A program made the translations under genes and the position numbers. Under the pieces are notes generated by a model that did not search any database, had not been told where the DNA came from, and saw nothing but the letters and a program-made list of their open reading frames with translations. Positions 7,113-14,845 of a stretch of 19,058 nt of DNA are shown piece by piece. The DNA is from JACJYE01 sp964432875 (lineage in GTDB: Bacteria > Bacteroidota > Bacteroidia > Chitinophagales > Saprospiraceae): NCBI GenBank assembly GCA_964432875.1, contig CAYSPJ010000098.1:1-19058 (forward strand), read 5' to 3'. Position 1 is the stretch's first letter. Each line of letters starts with the position of its first letter.

Positions 7113-8348
7113 ATGCTGGCTAATTATAAAATACTTACCGTCACTCACAAGCGCACCAACCTCAAGGAGATTGGCAACTTCGTCATTAAACCAGAGGGGA
7201 GCGTAGCGGTCAGTAGCCGGCTTGAGGAGTTAATGGCCCAATTCCAGCTCGATGAGCTGCTCTACCTGCCTACCTGCAACCGGGTAATGTATTTTTTCAC
7301 GACCAACCAGGAAGTAGATGAGCGCTTTATCGCTCATTTTTTTCAAAGCGTGAACCCACACCTGCCAATTGAAACGCTCAATGCGCTGGAGGGCTTCGTA
7401 CATTTATACGAAGGCCAAGCAGCACTGGAGCACCTTTTGGAAGTAGCCGCCTCTATTGATTCCCTGGTGATTGGGGAACGTCAAATCCTGCGGCAATTGC
7501 GGGAAGCTTACGAGCAATGCCGCGATTGGGGTCTGAGCGGCGATTACATCCGCCTGGCAGTACAGCAGGCCGTGGCGGCAGCCAAGGCTACTTATGCTCA
7601 GACCCGCATCGGCGAAAAGCCGGTTTCCATCGTCTCCCTGGCTATCCAGAAGATGCTTCATGCACACCTGCATAAGGATGCTCGCATCCTGCTGGTCGGC
7701 GCTGGCCAGACCAACCAGTTAGTGGCCAAATTCCTGGAAAAACAAGACTTTCAAAACATCAGCGTATTCAACCGGAGCTCAGACAAGGCGCAGCAACTGG
7801 CAGCGATGTTCAAATCGGGGCGCGCCTTCCCCCTATCAGCGCTGGCTTCCTACGAGGACGGCTTTGACTGCCTCATCGTATGCACCGGCGCTACCGAAGC
7901 AATCATCACCACTGAACTATACGCACACCTGCTGCAAGGCGATACTGGCCGTAAAGTAGTCATTGACCTTTCTATCCCACACAATGTGGCTGAAGCTGTT
8001 ACCCAGGCTTTCCCCATCCACTACATCGAAATCGAAGGGCTGCGCAATTTGGCCAAGATCAATTTGGCTTTCCGCGAAGAAGAGGTTGGCCGGGCCCAAA
8101 AGCTGCTCTACCAATACCTCGCTGAATTCCCCGGCTTGCTCAAACAACGCCAAGTGGAATTAGCTTTCCGCAATCTTCCTTCTGACATCAAAGCCGTCAA
8201 GCAAAAAGCCATTGAAGAAGTCTTCCGCAAAGAAGTCGAACTGCTCGACGACAATGCCCGCGAATTGATGCTGCGGATGCTCACTTACATGGAGAAAAAG
8301 TGCATTGGCCTGCCCATGAAAGCAGCCCGGGAAGCTGTTTTGCGATAG
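7113..8348 (+). CDS. hemA: Glutamyl-tRNA reductase
   Basis: It catalyses the NADPH-dependent reduction of glutamyl-tRNA(Glu) to glutamate-1-semialdehyde, the first committed step of C5-pathway tetrapyrrole (haem) synthesis in the cytoplasm. The 411-residue product has the three expected domains. The catalytic domain holds the nucleophile C55 in LPTCNRVMYFF. The family signature segment is IDSLVIGERQILRQLREAY around residues 115-133, with G121-E122. The NADPH-binding Rossmann domain has LLVGAGQTN at about 193-201. A C-terminal helical dimerisation region ends in MEKKCIGLPMKAAREAVLR. The ATG at 7113 gives the usual N-terminus (MLANYKILTVTHK); an in-frame TTG at 7083 would add ten residues but lies inside the proximal promoter box. 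No other haem genes are adjacent. Confidence 0.95.
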   Translation: MLANYKILTVTHKRTNLKEIGNFVIKPEGSVAVSSRLEELMAQFQLDELLYLPTCNRVMYFFTTNQEVDERFIAHFFQSVNPHLPIETLNALEGFVHLYEGQAALEHLLEVAASIDSLVIGERQILRQLREAYEQCRDWGLSGDYIRLAVQQAVAAAKATYAQTRIGEKPVSIVSLAIQKMLHAHLHKDARILLVGAGQTNQLVAKFLEKQDFQNISVFNRSSDKAQQLAAMFKSGRAFPLSALASYEDGFDCLIVCTGATEAIITTELYAHLLQGDTGRKVVIDLSIPHNVAEAVTQAFPIHYIEIEGLRNLAKINLAFREEEVGRAQKLLYQYLAEFPGLLKQRQVELAFRNLPSDIKAVKQKAIEEVFRKEVELLDDNARELMLRMLTYMEKKCIGLPMKAAREAVLR

Positions 8349-8384
8349 CAACTGTTGATTGCCATGCCCCGTAAGGCACCGTAT

Positions 8385-8406
8385 GGGCAGATAATAGCCC
8401 TTTTTT
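8385..8406 (+). terminator. Weak candidate terminator after hemA
   Basis: GGGC (8385-8388) and GCCC (8397-8400) form a short stem with an 8-base loop, followed directly by six T (8401-8406). The stem is only four pairs, so this is tentative. The position 37 bases after the hemA stop is suitable. Confidence 0.3.
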
Positions 8407-8569
8407 GCCCGTGATGCCCGCCATCACATCAGCCTGTTTCGTGTTCTTCATAGTCTGATAGCTGCCGTAGGCTATATCTAGTCTGACTTATGAAAACTTC
8501 CCTCTCTCCCACCCTGTTATCTTAGAGGCGTTAGGCCACTCATTTTCTTGACTCCACAATCCAACTGCT

Positions 8570-9025
8570 ATGAAAATCGGGATCGCTGCCGACCACGGAG
8601 GGTTTCACCTCAAGCAACAGATTAAAGCACTGCTTGAGGAGCATAGCTATAGCGTCACAGATTTCGGCGCGGAGCGCCTCGACCTGCTGGATGATTATCC
8701 GGATTATGTCCAGCCGCTGGCCATGGCTGTCGCTGCCGGGTTGATAGATCGGGGCATCGCCATTTGCGGCAGCGGAGTGGGGGCCGCTATCGTCGCCAAT
8801 AAATTCCCCGGAGTGCGTGCGGCGCTCATCACCGAGACTTATTCGGCTCGCCAGGGGGTAGAACACGACAAGATGAACCTGCTGTGCCTCGGCGGCCGCG
8901 TCATTGGGCCGGAACTGGCCAAAGAGCTTATCTTCGCCTTTTTGAAAGCCAACTACACTGGCGAGGCTCGCCACTGGCGGCGGCTGGGTAAACTTGAAAA
9001 AATAGAAAACGAAAACTTTAAATAA
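8570..9025 (+). CDS. rpiB: RpiB/LacA/LacB-family sugar-phosphate isomerase (ribose-5-phosphate isomerase B)
   Basis: A 151-residue cytoplasmic isomerase expected to interconvert ribose 5-phosphate and ribulose 5-phosphate in the non-oxidative pentose phosphate pathway. Visible: N-terminal AADHGGFHLK with D8 and H9, the catalytic motif CGSGVGAAIVANK with C66, GVRAAL at 81-86, and NLLCLGGRVIGPELA in the C-terminal part. The length is normal for the family. One oddity: where E. coli RpiB has His-Asn-Asp, this protein has H99-D100-K101, so the strongly conserved Asn is changed. Some family members act on other sugar phosphates (tetrulose, allose or galactose derivatives), so the substrate is an inference. 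It is supported by gnd, which starts 10 bases downstream and produces ribulose 5-phosphate. Confidence 0.88.
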   Translation: MKIGIAADHGGFHLKQQIKALLEEHSYSVTDFGAERLDLLDDYPDYVQPLAMAVAAGLIDRGIAICGSGVGAAIVANKFPGVRAALITETYSARQGVEHDKMNLLCLGGRVIGPELAKELIFAFLKANYTGEARHWRRLGKLEKIENENFK

Positions 9026-9035
9026 CCAGCTATAC

Positions 9036-10442
9036 ATGGTATCAACTCATGATTTTGGCGTCATCGGCCTGGGTGTAATGGGCCGCAATTTTTTGCTCAA
9101 TGTAGCTGACCACGGTTTTTCCGCCATCGGCTTAGACCTGGATCCAGAAAAGACGGCGGCCCTGCAAGCCAGTGCTTCAGGCCGGCCAGTAAAAGCTACA
9201 ACCTCAGCTACCAAGTTTGCTAACGCACTCAAACTACCGCGCAAGATCATGTTGCTGGTACCCGCGGGCAGTGCCGTCGATAGCGTTATTGCCTCCCTGC
9301 TACCCCTGTTATCAGCCGGCGACCTCCTCATCGATGGAGGGAATTCTCATTTTGAAGATACCAACCGCCGCATCGAAACGCTCCGCCAAAAAGGCCTGCA
9401 CTTCATGGGCGCAGGCCTTTCCGGCGGCGCCGAGGGTGCCCGCCGCGGGCCGAGCATCATGCCCGGCGGCACCCCGGAAACCTATCAAATGACTGCGCCC
9501 ATCCTGGAAGCTGTGGCGGCAAAGGTAAATGGCTTACCCTGTGTTGCTTATCTAGGGAACCACTCAGCTGGCCACTACGTCAAAATGGTCCACAACGGCA
9601 TCGAATACGGGCTGATGCAGCTCATCGCCGAAGCTTATGACATCTTAAAGCATATCGGAGGCCTGAACACCCGGGAATTACACCAAGTATTCAAATCCTG
9701 GAACCAGGGTGCCTTGCAGTCGTTCCTCATCGAAATCACCGCTCAGATATTGCTCAAAGGCGACGACCGGGGCGAAGGCTGGCTGCTGGATAAAATACTG
9801 GATAAGGCTAAACAAAAAGGCACCGGCAAGTGGACCTCACAAAACGCGATGGACCTCGGCATACCCACCCCTACTACTGATGCCGCAATCGTCATGCGCG
9901 GCCTTTCTGCTTTAAAAATGGAGCGTAAAATGACTGCCCCCCATTATGCCCGTGCCATCGGCACCCTGCCTTCTGCTTCTAAAAAACAGGTCGTTGAACA
10001 ATTGGGCCAGGCCCTGCATTTTGCCTTCATCATTACTTATGCCCAGGGGATGCATCAATTGGCAGAGGCTTCTAAAACTTATGATTACGGGCTCAACCTG
10101 GAGGCGATAGCCCGCATCTGGCGGGGTGGCTGCATCATCCGCGCTGCCATGCTAGAGCAAATCCAGCAGGCTTATGCGGAACAGCCCGCCCTACGCAACC
10201 TGCTGTTGTCGCCGGTATTCCTCCAAAGTGTGCTGCACGGCCAGCAAGCTGCCCGGTCCACGATTAAGACGGCCATTGATTTTGGCGTGCCTACTTTAGC
10301 CTTGTCTTCCACGCTGCACTACTTCGACGCCTACCGCAGCGAGCGCCTCCCCCTAAACCTGGTGCAGGCCCAACGGGATTTCTTTGGTGCGCATACTTTT
10401 GAGCGGATGGATGAAGAGGGTACTTTTCATGCAAATTGGTGA
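9036..10442 (+). CDS. gnd: 6-phosphogluconate dehydrogenase (decarboxylating)
   Basis: It oxidatively decarboxylates 6-phosphogluconate to ribulose 5-phosphate, reducing NADP+ (or NAD+), in the oxidative pentose phosphate pathway. The 468-residue length is the normal long form. Visible: the Rossmann motif VIGLGVMGRN at 9-18, DGGNSHFEDTNRR, the substrate motif S129-G-G131 within GLSGGAEGARRGPSIMPGG, and the catalytic segment KMVHNGIEYG with K183, N187 and E190, at the same numbers as in well-studied family members. A C-terminal all-helical dimerisation domain contains KGTGKWTSQNA. It follows rpiB by 10 bases, so the two are almost certainly one operon, placing the enzyme that makes ribulose 5-phosphate next to the one that isomerises it. 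Its 3' end converges with the MutS-like gene after an 80-base gap without a clear terminator. Confidence 0.96.
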   Translation: MVSTHDFGVIGLGVMGRNFLLNVADHGFSAIGLDLDPEKTAALQASASGRPVKATTSATKFANALKLPRKIMLLVPAGSAVDSVIASLLPLLSAGDLLIDGGNSHFEDTNRRIETLRQKGLHFMGAGLSGGAEGARRGPSIMPGGTPETYQMTAPILEAVAAKVNGLPCVAYLGNHSAGHYVKMVHNGIEYGLMQLIAEAYDILKHIGGLNTRELHQVFKSWNQGALQSFLIEITAQILLKGDDRGEGWLLDKILDKAKQKGTGKWTSQNAMDLGIPTPTTDAAIVMRGLSALKMERKMTAPHYARAIGTLPSASKKQVVEQLGQALHFAFIITYAQGMHQLAEASKTYDYGLNLEAIARIWRGGCIIRAAMLEQIQQAYAEQPALRNLLLSPVFLQSVLHGQQAARSTIKTAIDFGVPTLALSSTLHYFDAYRSERLPLNLVQAQRDFFGAHTFERMDEEGTFHANW

Positions 10443-10522
10443 GCACATATCGAACCGCTGGGTATATCGGATGGGGTTGATCTGCTTTTTATAGTTCAGC
10501 GCTTTCCGTCTTCCCACAACCC

Positions 10523-12331
10523 TCACTCCGCTTCTATCTTGATGCCCATCTGCTGCATAAGCAGGGTGGCGTTGAAGCTCTGGCTCACGCCTTTTTTGAG
10601 CTTGTAGTCAAAAAAGAGCTGCCCTCCTCGGATTTCGACTTCGATACACAAATTTTCGATAGCGCCAGCCGACTGGGCTTCCAACTGGCCGAGCTCCAGA
10701 TCGTGGGTGGCGATGATACCGCTGCCCCGGCTACGGATGAGCTGACGGATCAATGCTTTAGAACCAGTATGGCGGTCTTTGGAGTTGGTGCCTTTGAGTA
10801 TTTCATCCAAAAGGAAGAAAGGCTGCACCTCTGGTCGCGGCTCGCCGGAGGCAGCTTCTACTGCTTCGATGATGAATTTCAGGCGCTTCAGCTCGGCATA
10901 AAAAGAGGAGGTGCTCTCATGCAAATCGTCCTGGGTGCGCATGCTGGTGAAAACCTGCAAGGGCGGCAGGGCAAACCTCCGGGCGCAAACTGGCGCGCCG
11001 GCCATGGCCAGCACCATGTTAAGGCCCACGGTGCGCAGGAAAGTGCTCTTGCCCGCCATATTAGAACCCGTGATGAGTTTGATATGGCCCTGGGTGGGGA
11101 TGAGGATGTCGTTGCAAACGCGCTTGCCCGAAGGGATAAGCGGATGGCCCATGGCTTCCGCTTCTACGGCCGTGCCATCGCTCAGGGTTGGGAAGGCCCA
11201 ATCGGGCGAATTGTAGTGCAGATTGGCAAAACTACTCAGGGCTTCAAATTCAGCCAGGGCTTCAAACCAAGCGGGCAGGCGGCCGTGCATTTGAGCTTTC
11301 CATTGCTCTAGCTTATAGGCCCACTGCAAATCCCACAGCCCCCCCAGGTTGAGGAAAATCGCAAAGGCATTGTAGCGCACATTCAACTGGCTGATGATGT
11401 AAGACAGGCGGCGGATGGCCTGCGAAGCCCCCGCACCATCCTGCTTAAATTCGGCCTGCCAACGCTGCAATAGCGGGCTTTGAAAATCTTTAGGCTCAAT
11501 CTGCGCAATGAGCCGGGCATAGCGCGCCAGGGTTTTCTCTGCTTCCGTAGTTTGGAGGTGCGTCCGGTCCACTTGCTCTTTAGTGTGCTTGAGCAGCCAG
11601 GCGGAAGGTAGCAAAAGGAGAAGGGCAGCATACCAGGGCAAGAAATAAATAAACAAGAGCAATGCTCCCAGCGCCCAAAAAGGCGCAACATAAAGCGCGG
11701 CTACCATCCAGCGTTTATTGCTCACGAAAGGCGGCTCGGCCAGCCATTCCTGCAACAGGGCGATATGTTGCAGGCTATCCTCCATTTCCAACCCATAGGC
11801 CTGGAAATGCTGCCGCCAATCGAGGGATCCGCTCAGCTCTGCAAGCGCTTGCTGCCGCTCCAGTATAAGGGTAGAGCTGGCTGGATGTAGCAAATAAGCC
11901 GCCAGCCGTTGCTGCCCCAATGCAGTGCCGGCCCGATTGGCATACTGGAAAAAAGACCAGGGCCCGAAGAGGTCCAAATCCAGGGCATTGGGGTGGCCGG
12001 CATCCAGAAAAGCGGCACCGTCGGGGAAAGCGGAATAATCGTATTCCTGGGCGGCAGCTTCCCAGCGGTTGACCAGAGCCAGGCGGCGGCAATGCCGCTC
12101 GCGCTCCTGAATGCCCTGATGCCAGAGCACAAAGCGATAAAACCCATAAATGAAAAGCGGGATAAAGACCGCGCCTGCCAAAGGGCTGATGTCCATCCAC
12201 AGATAGATGTCTAACCCGATGGCTAGTACAAACAGGGCCAGGCGCAGCAAGGCATAACGGTTGTAGCGCTGCTTTAACTGGCCTGCAGCGGCCTCAAAGC
12301 TAGCGGCCCGCGAAAGGTAGGCATGTTGCAT
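10523..12331 (-). CDS. Membrane-anchored MutS-family ATPase
   Basis: A 602-residue protein that has the MutS ATPase core but lacks the N-terminal mismatch-recognition domain of MutS. The C-terminal part holds Walker A GSNMAGKST (422-430), a MutS-type signature STSSFYAELKRL, Walker B FFLLDE with D509-E510, then a helix rich in K/R and an ATHD-type switch. The middle part (about 120-200 and 290-400) resembles the MutS lever and clamp core. Two hydrophobic hairpins are present, near residues 25-68 (FVLAIGLDIYLWM; AVFIPLFIYGFYRFVLW) and near 205-245 (WALGALLLFIYFLPWYAALL), so it is probably an inner-membrane protein with the ATPase in the cytoplasm. This architecture is known in Bacteroidota as an uncharacterised MutS-related family. 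Classical mismatch repair is not implied. The ATG at 12331 follows the stop of the upstream small gene by nine bases; a TTG at 12337 is also possible. Confidence 0.87.
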   Translation of the reverse strand: MQHAYLSRAASFEAAAGQLKQRYNRYALLRLALFVLAIGLDIYLWMDISPLAGAVFIPLFIYGFYRFVLWHQGIQERERHCRRLALVNRWEAAAQEYDYSAFPDGAAFLDAGHPNALDLDLFGPWSFFQYANRAGTALGQQRLAAYLLHPASSTLILERQQALAELSGSLDWRQHFQAYGLEMEDSLQHIALLQEWLAEPPFVSNKRWMVAALYVAPFWALGALLLFIYFLPWYAALLLLLPSAWLLKHTKEQVDRTHLQTTEAEKTLARYARLIAQIEPKDFQSPLLQRWQAEFKQDGAGASQAIRRLSYIISQLNVRYNAFAIFLNLGGLWDLQWAYKLEQWKAQMHGRLPAWFEALAEFEALSSFANLHYNSPDWAFPTLSDGTAVEAEAMGHPLIPSGKRVCNDILIPTQGHIKLITGSNMAGKSTFLRTVGLNMVLAMAGAPVCARRFALPPLQVFTSMRTQDDLHESTSSFYAELKRLKFIIEAVEAASGEPRPEVQPFFLLDEILKGTNSKDRHTGSKALIRQLIRSRGSGIIATHDLELGQLEAQSAGAIENLCIEVEIRGGQLFFDYKLKKGVSQSFNATLLMQQMGIKIEAE

Positions 12332-12340
12332 CCCCAATAC

Positions 12341-12757
12341 TTATTTCACCAGTTCCACCTTGGTGACAAAGTAATCGGTATCGCCTTGCCAAAACATGGC
12401 TTTATACCTTTGCTTATATTCCAGCCTTACTTGTTTGCCCTCGAATTCCTGAAGCTGCTGAAACACCTCGCGTTTGGCTACGGAGAAATCCCAAATATTG
12501 CCCACCACCCCATCGGCGGCTGCCTGCTGGTAACCACCGAGGTTGAGCTGGCCTTCGTAGGTTTTGAACACTACGCCCTTTGTTGATACTTTGACCAGGG
12601 TGCCCGCCCGCGTACCATCGCTATACGTCCAGGTACACACCCAGAGATATAGCCCTACGCCCACGAGAGCGGCCGTAAAAAGCAGCAAGAACCCCCGTTT
12701 GATCTTGCTGAAGACTTTCTTAGCGCCTTGTTTGACGACTTGCTGGAATTCGCTCAT
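12341..12757 (-). CDS. Small single-pass membrane protein, unknown function
   Basis: A 138-residue protein with a basic N-terminus (MSEFQQVVKQGAKKVFSKIKRG), one membrane helix at about 22-42 (FLLLFTAALVGVGLYLWVCTW) and a soluble region with alternating hydrophobic residues suggesting a beta-rich fold. Conserved-looking stretches are YSDGTRAGTLVKVSTKGVVFK, TYEGQLNLGG, GNIWDFSV and FWQGDTDYFVTKVE. I recognise this as a widespread Bacteroidota family of unknown role. From memory, short homologues in databases sometimes carry the name 6-phosphogluconate dehydrogenase; nothing in this sequence supports that, and the genuine enzyme is at 9036-10442. The gene ends nine bases before the MutS-like start, so the two are probably one transcript. 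Confidence 0.7.
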   Translation of the reverse strand: MSEFQQVVKQGAKKVFSKIKRGFLLLFTAALVGVGLYLWVCTWTYSDGTRAGTLVKVSTKGVVFKTYEGQLNLGGYQQAAADGVVGNIWDFSVAKREVFQQLQEFEGKQVRLEYKQRYKAMFWQGDTDYFVTKVELVK

Positions 12758-12774
12758 GATACTAATTAGTTTTG

Positions 12775-12792
12775 ATGCGGCAATTTCCGCAT
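12775..12792. repeat. Perfect inverted repeat between msrA and the next gene
   Basis: ATGCGG-caattt-CCGCAT gives six-base arms with a six-base spacer, inside the 52-base gap after the msrA stop. It could be a weak hairpin in the msrA transcript or a protein-binding palindrome for the downstream gene pair. No T-run follows in the minus direction, so a terminator is unlikely. Confidence 0.35.
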
Positions 12793-12809
12793 TTCTTTTG
12801 AAACCCTAA

Positions 12810-13490
12810 TCATTTTCGATACTCATCCTTCAAGAGCTCCGGGTGGGCCTTCACGAATTTTTCCACCTTAGGGCGCGATACATTCCGCACGTATGGTTGA
12901 TTAGGGTTGTGCTCGTAATAATCCTGATGATAGCCCTCGGCTACGTAAAAGTCGTCTAGCAGGCTCAGCTCGGTGACGATAGGCTCGCTAAATGCCCCCC
13001 CTGCTCTCAGATTGCGGATGTAAGCTTCCGCAGCCGCCTTTTCTTCCTCATTCTGGTAAAAAATAGCGGAGCGGTACTGCCGCCCTACATCTGGCCCCTG
13101 GCGGTTGAGCTGGGTGGGGTCGTGCCCGGCAAAAAAAGCGGTGAGCAACTGCTCGTAGCTTACTTGATCGGGATTGTAAAAAACGATGACCGCCTCGGCA
13201 TAGCTGGTGCTGCCGCTGGCCACCCGGCGGTAGTCCGGATTGGCTTCATTGCCGCCGGCGTAGCCAGAGATGGCTTCATCTACGCCTTTTACACGCTCGA
13301 AGACCGCTTCTACACACCAGAAGCAGCCGCCCGCAAATACTGCCCGCGCCAGGCCCTCATAGTCGGCTTCGATTGCAGAGATCAATACCACGCCTTCCGA
13401 CCAGCTTTTGCTTTCCTGCTGGCTAGCTGGCTGGCTAGGAGCGCTACAGCTCCAGGTCAATAGGATGAGCGGGAATAATAAGTTTTTCAT
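12810..13490 (-). CDS. msrA: Peptide methionine sulfoxide reductase A, exported lipoprotein form
   Basis: It reduces methionine-S-sulfoxide in proteins back to methionine, repairing oxidative damage. The catalytic motif GGCFWCVEAVFERVKGV contains the nucleophile C56 with C59 nearby. The downstream GYAGGNEANPDYRRVASG, GHDPTQLNRQGPDVGRQYRS and EGYHQDYY motifs are all typical of MsrA. The N-terminus (residues 1-15, MKNLLFPLILLTWSC) is a short hydrophobic signal ending in a Cys, followed by a polar linker (SAPSQPASQQESK). This suggests a lipoprotein attached to a membrane and facing the periplasm, although the residues before C15 (TWS) are not an ideal lipobox. At 226 residues it is longer than the cytoplasmic enzyme because of that leader and about 30 extra residues before the domain. 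No MsrB domain is fused. The next gene starts 52 bases downstream. Confidence 0.93.
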   Translation of the reverse strand: MKNLLFPLILLTWSCSAPSQPASQQESKSWSEGVVLISAIEADYEGLARAVFAGGCFWCVEAVFERVKGVDEAISGYAGGNEANPDYRRVASGSTSYAEAVIVFYNPDQVSYEQLLTAFFAGHDPTQLNRQGPDVGRQYRSAIFYQNEEEKAAAEAYIRNLRAGGAFSEPIVTELSLLDDFYVAEGYHQDYYEHNPNQPYVRNVSRPKVEKFVKAHPELLKDEYRK

Positions 13491-13645
13491 GGCTTTTTAA
13501 AGACGTAACAATCGGCGGGCAGCTTAGTTAAAAGGCCGTAAAGACCCCGTCTAAAGTAGGGAGTCGTTTTTTGACACGCTCCCAAGCACTTTATTGAGCT
13601 TTCACCAATTTATCTGGCAAAGGCTTTCCACCCTCTGCCCCCCAA

Positions 13646-14638
13646 CTAAGCCGCCAGTATGCGTTCTATACCTTCGAGTTCCTCCGGGCTGAAGCCCAGT
13701 TTGTCGAGGCACTTGAGGGAGTCCGCCAGTTGTTCTGGGCGGCTGGCGCCGATGAGGACAGAAGTGATGCGGTCATCCTTCAGTATCCAGGCCAGGGCCA
13801 TTTGAGCCAGCGTCTGCCCGCGCGCTTGGGCCATTTGATCGAGCTGGCGCACTTGCTGAAGGCGGTGCTCGGTAATCTGGCTGGCCTGTAGGAAGCCGTG
13901 TGGTTTAGCGGCCCGCGATTCAGCGGGGATGCCTCCGAGGTATTTGTTGGTCAATAGACCTTGCTCCAAAGGGGAAAAGGGGATGCAGCCCACACCCTCG
14001 CTTTCCAGCAAATCGAGCAGACCCTCTTCCACCCAGCGGTCCATCATCGAATAGCGAGGCTGGTGTATGAGGCAGGGCGTACCCAACTCTCGCAGGATGC
14101 GCAAAGCCTGCTCCGCTTCTTCGGGGCGATAATTGGAGATGCCGACATACAAGGCCTTGCCCTGGCGTACGATCAAATCGAGGGCTGCCATGGTCTCTTC
14201 CAGCGGTGTATCGGGGTCGGGGCGGTGGTGGTAAAAGATATCCACATATTCAAGCCTCATGCGCTTCAGGCTTTGATCGAGGCTGGACACGAGGTATTTT
14301 TTAGAGCCCCATTCGCCATAGGGCCCATCCCACATCAGGTAGCCAGCCTTGGTAGAGATAATCAGTTCATCCCGATAAGCACGGAAGTCCTCATGCAACA
14401 GGCGGCCGAAGTTTTCCTCGGCTGAGCCAGGCGGCGGGCCGTAGTTATTGGCCAAATCGAAGTGGGTGATACCCGCATCAAAAGCCTGCCGCAAGATGCG
14501 GCGGCAGTTCTCCAGCACATCTACGTCTCCGAAGTTGTGCCACAAGCCCAGCGAGACTGCTGGTAGCTTTAGGCCGCTGCGCCCGCAGCGGCGGTAGGGC
14601 ATGGCCTGATAGCGGCCGGGGTTGGGAAGGTATGCCAT
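13646..14638 (-). CDS. Aldo-keto reductase, YghZ/Gpr type (AKR14)
   Basis: A 330-residue NADPH-dependent cytoplasmic oxidoreductase closely resembling E. coli YghZ (L-glyceraldehyde 3-phosphate reductase), which detoxifies L-glyceraldehyde 3-phosphate and reduces methylglyoxal and other aldehydes. The AKR catalytic tetrad is visible: D61 and Y66 in HFDLANNYGPPPG, K97 in IISTKAGY, and H138 in DIFYHHR. Other matching blocks are LPAVSLGLWHNFGD near 25-38, SAEENFGRLL, SLKRMRLEYVDIF, GKALYVGISNY, LIHQPRYSMMDRW and DRITSVLIGASRPEQL near the C-terminus, which bind the cofactor. The fit to YghZ is better than to the potassium-channel beta-subunit branch. It stands alone: 207 bases separate it from murI upstream and 155 from msrA downstream. 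I leave the symbol blank because the substrate is not proven. Confidence 0.9.
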   Translation of the reverse strand: MAYLPNPGRYQAMPYRRCGRSGLKLPAVSLGLWHNFGDVDVLENCRRILRQAFDAGITHFDLANNYGPPPGSAEENFGRLLHEDFRAYRDELIISTKAGYLMWDGPYGEWGSKKYLVSSLDQSLKRMRLEYVDIFYHHRPDPDTPLEETMAALDLIVRQGKALYVGISNYRPEEAEQALRILRELGTPCLIHQPRYSMMDRWVEEGLLDLLESEGVGCIPFSPLEQGLLTNKYLGGIPAESRAAKPHGFLQASQITEHRLQQVRQLDQMAQARGQTLAQMALAWILKDDRITSVLIGASRPEQLADSLKCLDKLGFSPEELEGIERILAA

Positions 14639-14845
14639 CTTTCAAGTTTTGTTTGTGGTGCCATTCAATTGCGGCAAAGTGGCGGCAAGCTAAGCTTTTT
14701 TTGGAAATCACCCCCTTGAAAACCGCGCACCACCGCCTGTGCTATACCAGAAGTGGCTGGGGTAACACCTTCAACAAGCACGGTCAATAAAGCAGAATCT
14801 TCGCCAATAAGCCGGAAGATACTAAGTTCAGGCTAGCCAAGAGTT

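Noticed and set aside
8452..8486. Two AGTCTGA copies exactly 28 bases apart (8452-8458 and 8480-8486), possibly a third heptamer array
   Set aside because: The units between them (TAGCTGC, CGTAGGC, TATATCT) do not follow the AGCT/AACT core pattern, so the spacing may be chance.
12766..12775. Plus-strand TAGTTTTG, an exact TAnnTTTG match
   Set aside because: It points into the antisense of msrA with no plus-strand gene downstream, so it is most likely chance.
13396..13445. Short CTGG/CTAG tandem tract near the msrA N-terminus as a slippage (phase-variation) site
   Set aside because: The units are irregular and encode a plausible lipoprotein linker (SQPASQQ). The tract is too short and mixed to call a phase-variable repeat.
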